Positions 1 through 15,100 of a DNA stretch of 64,000 bases are shown here, in pieces. The position numbers were made by a program, and so were the translations under genes. The stretch is from Gnetum montanum (Eukaryota; Streptophyta; Gnetopsida; Gnetales; Gnetaceae), in assembly GCA_015680685.1 (NCBI GenBank), contig MNCI01038289.1, forward strand, positions 32,611-96,610, written 5' to 3'. Each line of letters starts with the position of its first letter. Position 1 is the stretch's first letter. Under the pieces are notes generated by a model that ran no database searches, was not told the origin of the DNA, and worked only from the letters and a program-made list of their open reading frames with translations.

Positions 1-146
1 TCAAATGAACAAATTCTTTTTCCACTATATTCTGTAGAAGGAAAAAAATTTGGTGAGAAAAAAAAACATGTTTTCATCCTGACACAAAATGATTTCATCA
101 ATGCACAATCTAATACCAGCTGCAAGTAATTTATAATTATACATAC
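1..146 (-). other. AsnRS intron 10 (partial)
   Basis: This is intron sequence on the 3' side of exon 10. I found no further exon of the enzyme here. Confidence 0.7.
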
Positions 147-3100
147 AGTTAAACGTGAAATGATTCCTTTCTCAATCCACGTATTAAAAAAGTCCATATC
201 CTGTTCACAATTATCTAAAATAAATCTGACCTGCAATGACTAAAAAATTTCAGCTGAGGTAACACAAGGATACTAACAAGCAGAAAATGACAACAAAAAT
301 AAGCACCAAACATGTCCTAATTCCATTTAAAGACCAAAGAATTTTTAAAAAAATGTAATGCAAAAAGAGATGATGCCCAGCAACCTACAACATACTGGAG
401 GTAGGCAGTTGCACAGGCCATGTTGTCACTGAGATTGGCAAAAGCAAGCTCTGGTTCAATCATCTATATATTGAATAAGAAATTTAAAAAGAAGTTTTTC
501 AGTAGAAAATCATAAAATGGACTTAATTATCAGCTGTTAAAACATCCACCACAACCCTTACTAATTTAAAGGCTGATAATTGAAGGCATGTAAAAGAATC
601 TTACCCAGAACTCAGCTAGATGGCGTGAAGTGTTGGAGTTTTCTGCTCGAAATGTAGGTCCAAAGGTATAAACCTGGAAGGTACCTATAATGTTAACCAT
701 TTTTAGAATCTTTTAAGTATTGGAAATATATCATCTTGCCTAAAATTAAACATTCGAGCAGTAAATAGGTGATATACATCACAGAAGGCACATGCATATG
801 TTTCTGCATTAAGTTGTCCAGAGACCGTTAAGAAAGCTTGCTTCCCAAAGAAGTCCTGCAATAATGGATCATAAAAGCAGATAAATGCTGAGACATTCAA
901 ATCTACAAAAAACTCTGTGAGATCATTTTACTTTCAGGGCCTATTGGTTTCTAAAAGCCAGTTGGCCCCTCCAACAACAGTTTTCAACTTAAAATACCAC
1001 TTGCCAATGGTTGAAAATAGAACATTACACGTAGCAACCATGAATGTATATAAATAAAACATTTAAATTGTATGCTTTGGCTTTGGCAGGCTGTGAAAAC
1101 TGTAGAGATATTTTTTATTCACTCTCACGCTTACAAGCCAGAGAAGCAGAACCCAAATAAGCAATACTGACCAGAAGTAAAAGTTAGAGAAGATAATGGA
1201 CCAGGACAAAGAGGATGAGGATAATTAAAGAAAATATTTATGTTTACGCAAGTAGCAGTCAAACAACCTTGCATGCTATTAAATCCTCATTCCTTAAATA
1301 TGGCACAGCAAAAAAGCTCCAGGACTCTTATCTCAATGAGTACATATGGCAAAAAATATTTGTGAAGAATGAATAAGATGCATTCTCTATTTTTGTTTAA
1401 CTTGTTCTGCAGTACAACAGTTCATGACAAAATAATTCTAATGCTCTATTTTTGCTCCCAATAATTTTTGTGTTCTGCTGTATGGATGAATGCATAAGTA
1501 TCATGAACGGAAATAAAGTTTCTGTTTAGTGCAATTTGCTGTGTTGTATTCTCAAGAAACAAAATAAAGCTCTGTTTAATGTCGTTGGCTGTGCTGTTCC
1601 AATTTGCTGTGCTGTATCTATTGCTTCCAATTTTTCAGATTCATAATCATGTTGACATATTTGGATTCAAAATCTGCTATTTCAAGGGGCCTTCGTTTTG
1701 GTTTCAGATTTGTTAACTAACAGCTCTTTTAATTTGAACACTGCAGTTGCAAGGTAAACTGATACTCCCTAAAGTAACATTACAACATGTAAAATAGTGT
1801 TGTGACATTCAATTCAGAAATGCAGACTGGAAGCAGCATGATGTAAATTCATGGCAGCTTCGGTGGGCTCACTAAATAACCAAAGAAGTAGTTAACAACA
1901 CATGCGCCTGCACATGAAGTGTTCTATCTGTTTAAAATGAAAAAAAATATGGCTGAAGCTTGATAAATCAGAGGAAACCACCATGTTGCGCAGGCCAGAA
2001 AAATTATGTTGCAGGACAACGAGATGCAGGGATTAAAAATTTTGAAGTTCATAATGGATGTATTATTTTATTGTTTAGTCTCTATCACTTAGTAGGGGTA
2101 GCTTTGGTAGGTCATCTATCTCCTAAATGAAAGGATGTGAGTTCACCTCTCTGCAGGATGTAAAGTGTCTGATTCTTGCCTCTCCTAACCGAAGTAGGCA
2201 GGAAAAGGTAATAAGAACAATTTTTTCGTTTGTTAATAATCATGTACCCTGCCTGCACATCTATCTTACAACTTGCAATTTTAAGCTTGCTCATGACTGT
2301 GACTGAAGAAATATCATTGTAGAAGTTCAATGGATCTGTGCTAGTCAAAGCTCTTTGATTGCCATAGCTTTGAATGAATCTGCACAGCCAAATCCTAGGT
2401 TTACTTCCTTTTATATTGCATATTTAACTTCACACAAATGTATGATCACATTTTATTGTGCATGAAACACAAGGCTTGGACTCAGTTTTGAACAATTACC
2501 TGTGACCAATTAATCATGCCATCCTCCGTGCAAGGAATCAGTTCAACAGGGGATCCAAGGCCATCTTTGAATGGAGGAAGCTGTCACAATTTGTTGAAAA
2601 TATCACAAAAGTTTTAATGTATGAAAACAACAAGAAGGATTAACTAATTCAAAATGAAAACTTTCTATAATTCATTAGAATATTTGAATTAATGAACTGT
2701 CATATATACATAAAAAGGTAAAAATGCATTAACTAAACTGCCAAGGCAGAAATATTTCACCAAAGCTATGCAGAATATAATAAAATAACATGCAAAATAT
2801 TATAAACTAAACATTTACAACATAAAAATGGACATATTGACTCGCTTTAAGGTTGTGTAAGAGTAAATGATAACCATACTTATGAAGATCAGATCAGATC
2901 ATAGATCACTTTTTCATTCCTAAGATTCTGGATTGCGGATCACAATTCAGAATTGCATGGAATCATGATATTAAAAATATTTTAAAAATATCAATTTTTT
3001 AAATCATTTTCAAAAGTATATGCAATTAAGAAGACAAAAAAATTGAAAATCCATGAAAAATAGTATATTCAACTTTAAAATAGAGATTTCTAAACATATT

Positions 3101-6100
3101 AATATAACAACATTGCATTAACCATGAATATCAATATAAATTCATTGTTTATACTCATATATATTACAACAAATTTCAAATGTAAGCTACACTACAGTAT
3201 TCATTCATTCACTGACAACTAAGATAAATGAGCTGAGGAATGTCTAAAAGCAGTTACTAAAGTGATTCAAAATGAGTTAAAAAATGCATTATTGAGCTCT
3301 TGAAGAATGTGCTACTAAGCTCCCAAGAATGTGTTGATCCTTCCAGAAGAACATGCACTCAAAGTGCTGAAAACCTTGAAACTGTTGATGACACATTCAA
3401 AATGTTCTATGCTCATTCTTTCTACTTTTATAGTTGGTATTGAGTCATGCATTTTGTTATTGGGATAATGTTTTAATATTTAATAAAATGTTTAGCATAA
3501 AAAACGTGTAAACTTCTAATCGGTATTTTTAAATATTCTGAAATCATGTGAAATCACCTAGAATGTTTGGAATTGCCTGGAATTGTGATCCAGAATCTCC
3601 TGAAATAATCTGGAATCAAGATTCCAAACTGGATCATGATCCAGAACAGATCTGGATTGCAATTGTTTGAATCGCAAATCAGAATCGCTTGAATCATAAT
3701 ACCAATCTGATCTTCATAAGTATGATGGTAACTAGTCACTGCCTCAAAATTTCACTGACTAGTCACCAACGACATGTGCAATGTGCAATATGAATTTAAG
3801 GCAGTGTTTATAGGAAAGGGAAGATTAAAAAATGACAAAGAAAATGAGTGCGCTGCTATAGTGTTCAAACCACTCATCCATTCATGCTTTTCAGTAGCAT
3901 GTAACAAGCACTAACAAGCAACCGAGTGCAAGGGTATATGGTGGTGCTTGCAAGCATGCTTGTAGGATGCACAAACGGATTGCATATGTGCAAGGTTGTA
4001 GTGAGGGGTAATTTTTAGTTGTTATTCACTTACCATTTACAAAGTCATACTTCTTTTTTAATTTGATGGATTGTACCATGTTGGGATGGGCCATGAGCTG
4101 TAGAGGTGTGTCAACTTCAACAGAAGGTGAAGATTGCCTGTCCATTTCTTGCAGCTTGCCGATAATTTGGTATTGTCAACTGTTTATAGATGAGGAGTTC
4201 TCAAAATTTACTGAAATTTCTTGAAACATTTGAATTATGGATTCGATGAGTCATTCCATCGTTGCTTCAGTAAACCATTCCATAATAATGAGATGTGTTG
4301 AATATTTTTCTCTCAAAATAAAGATAGTGACCATCAATCAATTGTAACACTCAAATAAGCTAATGTCAACAACTGAACACTGCAAGTTTGAAGATAACAT
4401 TGAACAACAAATTACAAATAAAATATATTCACTGCAAGAACAGGAGAAAGCCTTCTCTGCATAGCATCGAATTGTTATTCTAGAAGATTTTGGCCCTGGA
4501 CTAATAGCCTTAAACAATTTTGGTGTAGATAAAGGAAGAAATATCACGTGTTTGATGCAACAGTACTACTCAACTAGATTGAAATGAGTATTGTTTGACC
4601 GTCAGAAAGGATGATCATAGTTGATACAGTTTGTCCAAAACTTTCTGTGCTTGGTCAAGGCTATTTCCGTCCATGGTTTCAAGTTTACATTGAACTCTAA
4701 CTGATGCAGATTGAAGTTCAGAATTACCAACAATCTGATAAATGCCTATATTTATAACGTAACAAGCTGCTATATCTTGCCTATTAAGGTGTTTTTCCTT
4801 TTGTCAATTAATGCTCAATTGACTAACCCTACTTGGACACATGACATCCAATTCAGTTTGTCAACACAACTACTTTTCTGAAACTAAAACTGATGGTAAA
4901 TGCATTTAATTGTGTCCACTGAGACCCTCCTATATCTATTGGACCACATAGTTTTAGAATTCCTTTTACTAAAATTGTCTATAACTCAATGTTGCCTACT
5001 ACAATCAAACCTGTGAACTAGGGTTTCCATGTCAAGACTCAAAGCCAACAGATATATCCTATGCTTTTATAATGCCAGCTGTCTCACAATCATCAAATCT
5101 GACCTGAAGTAAATTTGCTTAGTATCCAATATGGTGCAGCATGAGGATAGAATATGCCAACAATGCCTGGCAACTGATAAGCATCATATCTTTTTTAAGA
5201 AAGTGTTCATTGTATTACTTCAAAAAAATTCAATATATATTCAGGTTTGTAAAACTGATTACGAGGATCAAAAATATTATCCCTGCCAGGATTGTTATCA
5301 AAATTATTAATTAGATTTCCACATGTTTACATTGTGATTTCATCTTTTATAAGAATGCATTGTTGATGTTTCGTTGGGTTTGCATTATCTGTATGCATCA
5401 CAGATTCTTCAATTTTTCATGGGCTCTATTATCATTACTATTGTTACACCCACTTTTTCAATTCACCATGAATCAAGACTAAGTTTGGTCTTAACAATGT
5501 CACACTCGAGCTCAAGCACCAAACTCCATCAATTCAGCATCACAAGGGACATTCTCAGCTCTCGAAGGCCAGAAAGCACCATCCTAGTTCATAATCTAGC
5601 TTATGAACTTTATCCTTGGTAACCTTAGAAAGGTTTGGGAATCAAAAATTTTCTAAGTGTTGGAGCTGACACTACAAAGCTGGACAACCTTGCCTGCATC
5701 CCCTACACAAAATTGCATCTCAACATCAATTTGGACCCTATGGAATCCCAAACAGTGCATCCTATGCTCCCACAGTATCACAAGGTTCAAATTCGGCAAT
5801 TTTGGTAGTTTGACCCTGGGACCCTTGGATCAAAATTCTTTTAACTCTAAAGGTGATGTTGACAGTGATGCCAACACCAATGTCAGCACCTCAATGTCAC
5901 TTACACCTCTAGTTTATAGGATTCCACAAATCTATAGACTTCTCAATGCCCCAAAAAAACATCATTTTGGCTTAGTTCAAGGTCAGTTTGGGCACCTCAA
6001 GAGTTAGAATTTTCAACCTAAAAAAGTATTGAATTTCCAACTTTGGTGCTAATGCTAACGCCAATGCCAACATCAACACCTAGAAAAGCTACATTTTGTG

Positions 6101-9100
6101 GTGCTTGACCATCAGGTTTACCGTCCAATACCTTCCCCAAGCTTTTCAAGCTCCTTGCATTGTCATTAAACATCAATTCAAAGGTTAAATGGCGTTTCAA
6201 GAGCTCAAAATTACAACTTGGTCAAGATGATGAAAAATTGACCAAGTGTTGTTGACGCTGACACTGAGTGCCAACATTAGCACTCCATGAAGCTATATCT
6301 TGTCATTCTTGACCTTCACACTCACTATTTGACTACAGTCTTGGTATCATTCGACACTAGCACTTGGGCGAAATTGTCAAAATTTGTCTAAGTGTTGGTG
6401 ATGCTAATGCTAATGTCAACATCACTTGTCCAACTCGCCACACTTGCCAAACGTGAAGGTCAAAGTTTCCAGTTTTGAACTTCAGATCAACTACAGGTGA
6501 AACCCTAAGTTGAAATTGGCAAGCCTAAGCCTATAACTAGGAGTTCAAAACACAAATTACATGTCGCTTTCTTGAGATCTTAAGTACCTTTTGAGATTTT
6601 GAGGTATAACGAGCACATGTAGCAAACCTCCCAACATCACCCATGTGCTCCATGGTCAGCATAGCTCCTTTAGGCTCCAATACCAATGCTCACAATTATC
6701 CATGAATTATCCATTTGACAACCGATAGGATGGAAGCATCATCCATGTAGAATTCGAGGAATGACAACCAATAGTCTTCTCCTTGGATAATTGTGAATGT
6801 TTTAAAATTGTTGAATTTTTGAGTTTTGGTTGGAATTTGGTTGATGAACCCTCCCCCTTTGAATGCATAAATCTTGGATCTAAATCTTGAATCATACCTT
6901 CTCAAGTCTGATTTTGATATCTTTCTATAAGTTGATGGAGTGGAGGAAAAGCTAGGATGTTAATTTATGGTTGTGATCTATCTATTCTCTACTATTGAAC
7001 ATATGAATTTCCTAATTAAATGATTACTGGTAAAATGGTTGCAAGAGTTAAATTCATATCTTGTTTTTGTGTGTGGCTGGAAATTATAAAATATTATCAT
7101 GTGATTGAACAAATATGAAATTATTAATTTATCTGCTTTTGTGGTCATTTATTTGGTTTTCAAATGTGCAAATGATCCTGATTAAATATTTCTTTTTAGG
7201 TTGAATAATAAAAAAGTTTGGTTTTTTTTTTTAATCTGATGAATCTTGCACAGATATTTTAGTATGGCTATTTCTTTATAAAATTATCTCTTGATTCATA
7301 AAAATTAATATTGATTGACCTATTTTAGAGCTAGATCTAGGCGTTGTTGATTTTGTTTTAATTTTATAGGTTAATGTTAGTTTGATTTGGTTTTGGTAAC
7401 ATGGATTGCCACTCTTGTGTACACATTGTTTCTTCCTTCTGTGTATCTTCTCTTATGACACACTTCTTCGTCTTCTTCGTCGACCAATGAGTGTCATGCT
7501 TTCTACAACTTATTTCTCCAATGTGACTTGGGTTTCTCATCTTCATGATTTTCTCTTCATATGGACCATGTCCTATTGTATATGTTTTTCACTGCGCAGA
7601 TTGTATTACTTCTTAGTTACCTTCTTTTCCATGGTTGAGAATGGTTGCAATCCTTCTGATTCATGGATGTGTCTCTTTGCTTACATTGCGCTCTGCAAAA
7701 TATATCAATTTTAAGATTCATTTCAAAGTGTTTTTGTATAATATGTTGAACAAGGCTTCATATTCAATGGTTTATTGTGTGAACCAACATTTAGGTTTGC
7801 TGTATACACCTACATTATCTTCCCTACGTAGGTAGGCAATCCTAGGCAAAATTGCCTTATCACACACAGCAACAACAAAAAACACCCTGAGGCTCAGTCT
7901 TATTTGTAACTCACATGACAATGAAACCAAAGTAACAAATTAATTAGGTGTGTGTGTCCTGCTACTTGCATTTCTACTTGCCTTAGTATCAAAATGTTGC
8001 AGATTCAATTTTTTAGAACGAAATGGGAAATTATAAGAAAAACTTTGTATGGGTTAGTTAAGCTACTAGTGGTGGTTCAATGTCATTATATGAAAGAAAA
8101 GTTCAAACTACATGAGTATTGAACATATCTATTATATTCAAGTCTCATTGCAATTGATGTATTCTGTACAAACTAATTGATCTAACAAATTCTTTGGATC
8201 TGTACAAACATAATTAATCTACAATTTTAGTTTCAGTTTTAATTTTTGTTTAATATGGCATTATTAGGAGTTCTAAAGATCTTTGGTTAGGAGTTCATTT
8301 TTAAAATTATATTTTCCTAGATGGATGTACTTATCAGAGAGTGATGACTTTGAGCTCTTACTATAACCCAACTGTTTGAGCTCTTAAATATCTTCTAGAA
8401 GCCATGGTTGTTCCTAGAATTATTTTTGATGTTTATGAAAATATAGCACTATTCTTAAAGTTGTAAAGTAGATGGCCTAGCTATTGAGTTATAGCTTCAC
8501 TTCATAAATTGCTTATTAGATAGATATGAATGGTTTTTTATATTAATTAATGGCATTACACATTTTAAAAATATAGTTTTAGCAAACTAAGATCGTGCTT
8601 TTTATTATTTCTAAAATACTCCATGGACACTAAACTCTGCTGTGGTTATTACGTAAGCAATTAAGACTTTAACATAGGCCTTCATTTAAGACGGGTACAT
8701 TAATTGATCGTATTGTTGGAATACCATGATATATCATGAGTAACCATACCAATGACATTTTAACCTTCCATTGCTAATGTTTTCCTTGATTATTTATTGA
8801 TCGTAAGTTGCAAAATGTTGACGTAAGTTTACCAGTAACTGTTAGCAGTAAACCGTTAAATTGATAGTAGTTACTTAACTATTGCTTAATTTCATTATGC
8901 GCATGGTTAGTTTACGGTTGATTCAGGATACATAACTCTAAACATAATCGTAACTCTAGCTCCATTTTAGCAGTCACATATCGCGTTGTATTCCATCGGT
9001 TTTCAAATTGTTGCATTTTACCTAAGCTACATATATGATTGTATGCTGAGAATTATTTCAATGTTCTGCAAGTTCTTAATTTTGTTGATTTGAGTGTCAC

Positions 9101-12100
9101 ATATGCATGTATGTATTTGCATGACATGAATATTTACTTTCTCCCTGCATGGCTTCTGTTAATTCAATAAACGGACGAAAGGAAACTTGAATGGAGACGG
9201 TTGAAACACGGCCCTAATGCTTTCCAAGGTTTCTGCAAGATTATGGTGAAACCCTTGTGTCACACTAACTATGATGGACATGTGTAATGGTTATTCTCTG
9301 TTCTATATCTCATACATGTACTAGGTCAGTTTTCTTGACCGTCAATGAATCTCCAGCATTGATAATTGATTGATTTCATATGCTTATGTGTGTTACAATT
9401 GAGAATAATCCTTGGAATCGTATGACCATTTAGGAGTACTGTATTTATGTTTACATGTATAAATATTCAATAAATAACCAAGCGGTCATGCATGTGTGGG
9501 ACTGGGTCATGGCATCTACTCTTTGGATTTAAAGGCCAAAAAAGAAAATAAAACTATTTATAAGCATAGACGTGGCATTAAGCAATTTAAAGTAAGCATG
9601 GGCTCCTTACCAAGGTTGTGACACAGAATTGTTCACCAGAACCTTCACAATCAGACGTGGTAACAATAGGACTGGCAACCCAAACAAACCCCATCTCTTG
9701 GAAAAACTTATGCGTAGCATAGGCAAGCGCATTTCGAACCCTGGTAACCTGTTTAAAAGCCGATATTTTAAAAAACTCTAGAAATTTTATCTGAACATTT
9801 CCTCGGGCTCAATTGTCGTTTAGCTTTCATTTCTCAACATTTATCAAGTTTGCCAACACTGAAAATATGCAATTTTAAGGCAACACTTTTTCATGGCTTT
9901 TTGCCAAAAGAAAATAAAAGAAACCATTTATATATTTGCCAACTATTTATTACATTTATATTTTTTATTAAATGCATGAAAAGGAAATATAACGAAAAAT
10001 AAACAAAAGAGTTGCATAAATTTCGGAGTATAGAAAACACAAACAGGAATAGATTCCTAGGATTCACCCAGTAAACATAAAGTTCAAAAGGAAAATAAGG
10101 TAAAAGAATAGAACAGGTAGGAGAATAATACAAAGATCTCATATGTGATATGAAAACGTCAAGAGAAACAAAGTATACTAACTAATAATGGTGGTGACAA
10201 TATCTTAATTGAAGACTCTAACAGAAAAGGACAAATAAATGTAAACAAAAGGAAACTAATTAAAGGTGCACATGATGATATCAATATTAGCATGTAATAA
10301 GAAAATAGAGACGAAAAATGACACATAAATGTTTACATTCAAAATGCACAAACAAATTCATGGGCATTCTATTATAACAGTATGGCAAATGAAGAATTTT
10401 AGCGGTGAGACATTGCGTATTGGTTCACACTTGTAACTTGCGAGATACAAGTTACAGCTTTGAATCCAATGGATTATGCTGAGATGTAACATTGCTCTCA
10501 AACTATCAATCAAATATTTGGGATCCAGCACCCCCCAACAAAGTAAAAAATTTTAAGTTTTCAAATTTGAACTTTGTTAAACATGAAACAAATTCTCTGA
10601 AAACTGTTTACATCATCCCAAGGAATACACTAAAATAATTCACATGACATTGGAGCACTTACCGCACCAAAGGCATTTGTCCTTGGACGCATGTGTGCAA
10701 CACTCCGCATATATTCCATACTTGCCTTTTTCTTTTGCATGGGATAGGTAGCAGAATCACTACCTCCAATCTGGTCAAAAGAAGAAACCAAAAACAAAAT
10801 AAACATCTTTGTAAATATATCACAAACCCTAGGTAAGTATAAAAGAGAGATGCCCTTCCAAACACTAATATACTATTCCCTTGACGCACAAAGCTGTGAT
10901 CAGAGAACAGCTGTTTCAAACTTTATTTCATATATCAGTTGAATGAGTCACAATCCTTTTTTTTTTTAACTAACAGTATTAAACAAAATTTCAAATTTTC
11001 CTTACCTAATCTGAAACTTCTTTTTTACTATTTTATTTTTACAAATTACTTGGTCAACCAATATTTAATATTCCACTTCAATTATTAAACAAACAGTAAG
11101 TCTAACAAAAAATGTCTTTTTTCAGTAAAAACATAATAATCAAGAAGATGCATTTCCAAAGCTAAACAAGGTATCTTGCAGAAATTTCATTCTTGTAATA
11201 TATAAGTAACACGAAAAGAAGAAACAAACATGAGTAGAGTTTTTTTTTCCCCTTACCAAGGGTATCTGTGTTTTTTTTCTTTTCCTTACCAAGAGTATTT
11301 GTGTCACTTTCAACTCCACTCTCTGCTTTGTCCCTTCGCTAAATACCAGGTTTCCTTCAACAGAAACAGCTGCCCCTGTTGTAACTAAACCTGATTCAAC
11401 CTGATTTCCAAAAAGTAATGAAAAGAATTTATTGTTTAAAATATTTATTACTCTGCTATATACTGGCTCGTAGTATAAATGAGAGAGTAAAAGGGAAATA
11501 GTTTATATCAAATCCACAAAATGACAAATTTCATTTTAACTAAATGCATCAAGCACGACAAAAATTACAAGAAATCTTACAGCTAGAGAGTGCATGTCTT
11601 TCTTTTCCAACAAGAATTAGGGGATAAGCCTTGACATGATGGTTAAGCATTCAGTCTATAACCGTTAGGTTTAAGGTTTACCACCTAGAGGCACCATATA
11701 AATATATGTTCAGATCGGTGCGAGGTGAACAGCCAGCCGATTAAAGAGCATCATCCAATTACCTGCCTACCTCAATGGTTCACACAAAATGATGGAATAA
11801 AGCTGATAATTGTGGTGATAATGCAGCAAAAGCTGAAGATGGTGGTGGTGGTGGTGGTCATTATGCAACCATAACATCCTAGAAAACGCTTGAATTAATA
11901 ACAAAATAGAGGGGAAAACATCAATCATTTAATATTATATCATATTATCATAAAACATATCTTGCAGTATTATGCAATGTTTATTCATCTTTGTTATTTT
12001 AGGAAACAAAATGTTTTTGCATGCACATTTTAATAGATTACAGATATGTCTTGGACTCCCTGCATAGACGTGAACGGGCTAATTGCCCATGCTACACATG

Positions 12101-15100
12101 GTCTATCACATGACTGGTTTTATAAAAATGGAACATGGGTGACCTGTTAGGGTTATGGGATTTTTGTCTTTTGGTTTTGAATGTATCAGAAGACATGGCC
12201 CAGGGAGGGCCAATTTTTGTGGGGAGGGCTGGTGGAAAGCAACTGTCAAAGTCTGATTTTTTTCTTTTGTTGTGTGCAATTTCTGTGGGGTTTTTCTCCC
12301 CCGTCTTGGGGAAGGGAGTACCCCCCGCATCTGTGGGATTAATCCCCTGTTCCGTTTGCCTTTCCGGTTTTTCCTTTAATTCAATTACCTGATCATTTCA
12401 AAAAAAAAAGATCACAGATATGTTTTGCATATTTCCAAATGCAGCTACCTCCAAATGATATTAATCGGTCATGAAGAAAATGCAATCCGAGCACTTGGTC
12501 TGCACCTTTCATAAGAAGGCCAACCAAACCAAATAAACAGGGAAAGAATTAAAGAAACTATGTACTTATCATACAAAACTAAGTATGTACTTATCATACT
12601 TATGAAGATCAAATCGGATTGCAGATCATTTTTCCATTCCTATCACATGGAGTCGTGATATTAAAAAATGTTGAATTTTTAATCATTTTCAAAAGTATAT
12701 GCAATTAAGCAGACAAAAAATTGGAAAGCCATAAAAAAGCAATGTATTCAACATTAAAATAGAAATTTCTAAACATATTAATATACATAATATTGTGAGT
12801 AAGAGTGCACAGAAACAACAATTGGGATACAGTGGATGGCAGGCAGACAAGGTAGTGTAGGCAGAAGAGATGGAGCAATGGTTGTTGCCAAGGCCATCGA
12901 AGAGGCCACTAATGCTGGCAAAGGGAGAAAGCTCAAAGCAGAGAAAAATAGTGGTTCAGCAAGACCCATGGTTAGTAAGGGGCCCAGGGCAGCTAGGCGG
13001 GAGGTAAGGGCAAAAGAGGAAGGTCATTAGACAAAGAGGACAACAAGGACATTGGGAGGGTTCAACTCGAGGGATGGAAGCCAAGGAAGGGAGGCATTGA
13101 CGCAAAAGTATGAAGGAATGTTGCATTTGGATATGAGCCCGGAGGTGCACCCTAAAGGCACAAGTCTCCTGCAACACAATCTGGTGGGAAGGTTTGTGTC
13201 ATCTAGAGCTTGCTCCTAGATTGAGTAGATTTGATGCTAGGTGGCAACCTCATGGAATGTGGGGGATGCTGAGGTGATGTCCTTGTAGGGGGATCTATTG
13301 TTGTTCATTTTCAGGTCGGTGGTGGATAGAGATGCAATGCTTCAACAGGGCTCTTGCTTCTTCGAGGTAGGGGTTTGGCCCTAACCAACTAGCGCCCTAG
13401 TGCCCATAACGACCTAAATCTTTTCAAATAGTTGTCAATGTGGATTAGGATATCAAGGCTTCCTTGAGAGTTCTAGACTCCAAAGTTTCTTAAGTTTTTC
13501 ACTAGGTGCTTTGGCAACTTCATGGCCTTTCACAAATTTACAACTTCGCAAGAGCAGATAAGCTTTGTCTGGTTCTATGTTTGGCAACCTCTCAAATCTG
13601 ATGGGCTACTACAGGAGGTTTAGATGGAGCTGCAATATGGGACAGAGACTCTGACAATTGAATACAAGAATGTTCCCTTTGAAGAATGAAACAGTTAGAT
13701 TGGAGGAGTTGTGGAGAAAAGGATTGACAGGGCTGGTCCCCCCTATTAGTTTTGTGGAAAAAACAATCATCAGACCTAGGATTGCAGGCTGTACTAGAGG
13801 GTAGGGATGAAGCAAACTTTGGAGCAAAAGGATTAGCAAGTGGTGTCAAAGAAAAATAGGCCCACTAGGTCACCACCCTAACATAAGAAGGCCGTTGTGC
13901 ATGCTTCAGGCAGGTCAAGTGAACAAAATAGGTTCTCAGCCCTCTTGGACCTCCAAGACTCCTGTCTGCCAAAGTCAGTGGTAGAGGTGCCTCAGGAGGT
14001 GTTGCCTTTTGGGAGCCAGAGGGCCTGAGGTGCCCAAGAGGGTTCATATGGTCCAAGGAACATCTTGTGTTGCGATGGTGTCAATTCCCGTTCTACTGAA
14101 TGGTTTTTCACTAGGTCCCTGGGTATCCCCGATGCAGGAATTTGCTTTCCCCAATAAGAAGATCGACCTCCAAGGAGGAGGGGAGTTTTACGGTTTGCCT
14201 GAAGATTAAAAAACAAGGTAGGCCAAGCCTGCATGAAACTAGGCTAAAGAAGATTGTACACGATTTGGAATTAGGAGTTCCAGGAATCCATAAAGAGGTC
14301 TAAAAGAAATGATCTATTGGTAGACCATGAGGATCCTAACATGGAATTCTTGGGGCCAAGGTACCCCGTACAAACAAAATACCCTCAAAAGATTTATGAG
14401 GTGGGAAGCCTATGATTGTGTGTCTTCAAGAAACCAATGTTTAGAGCAAGCAACACCACATGCTAACCTGGCCAAGGTGGTCATCATTCTTTGTTGATGC
14501 TAGAGGTCATGCAAGGGATTTGGTTGTCCTCTCTAGGTGTGTGGTATTTATGGTGTTTGTGACAACATGGAGTTTTAAGCCCTTCTTCCCAAGCAAGGCA
14601 ATATTCCTCACAAACTTTTATGGTCCATATTCCTGGATAGATCAATTCTAGAAGCTCTTTCTCATCGCCTCAAAAGTTGGCAACTGTGGGGCTTGGATCG
14701 TGGTTAGAGACTTTAATCAAAAGTTATACGAATAGAAGATAGCCAAGAAAGGCATGGTGGAACCTCAGGGAAGCAAGCAATTCCAAAAATTTCTCTCCAA
14801 TTTCAACCTTGTGGATTTGGACGTTTAAGGCTACCAGTTCAGTTGGACCAAGAATATGAAAGGAGAGGATCAGGTCATGTCTAGAATCGACAAAGTTTGG
14901 GTGAGTACTATCATGATGCTTAATGGACACATCATCGTGACAGCATTGAAAAGACAAGCATTTGATCACAGACCCCACGTACACACCATTGGTCAAACCC
15001 ATGATAGGGATCTTGGATGTCAAACATTGGATTTTGAGTGTGGCTAAAAAAGCCCTAGATGAAACAGATGTTTTAGTGGCTTTGGGCTCAGTATCCCAAC

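Noticed and set aside
703-900. A 65-codon minus-strand protein
   Set aside because: It is exon 7 read through its donor and acceptor into intron; the true coding part is 778-855.
5374-6007. Two successive plus-strand frames (82 and 116 codons)
   Set aside because: They lie on degenerate repeat DNA with no recognisable domain.
7406-7835. Overlapping 102- and 66-codon hydrophobic plus-strand frames
   Set aside because: They have T-rich composition, no motif and no homologous copy in the window; chance frames in intron 5.
10659-10919. An 86-codon minus-strand frame overlapping exon 4
   Set aside because: It is a different frame from the exon; the spliced exon frame is the conserved one.
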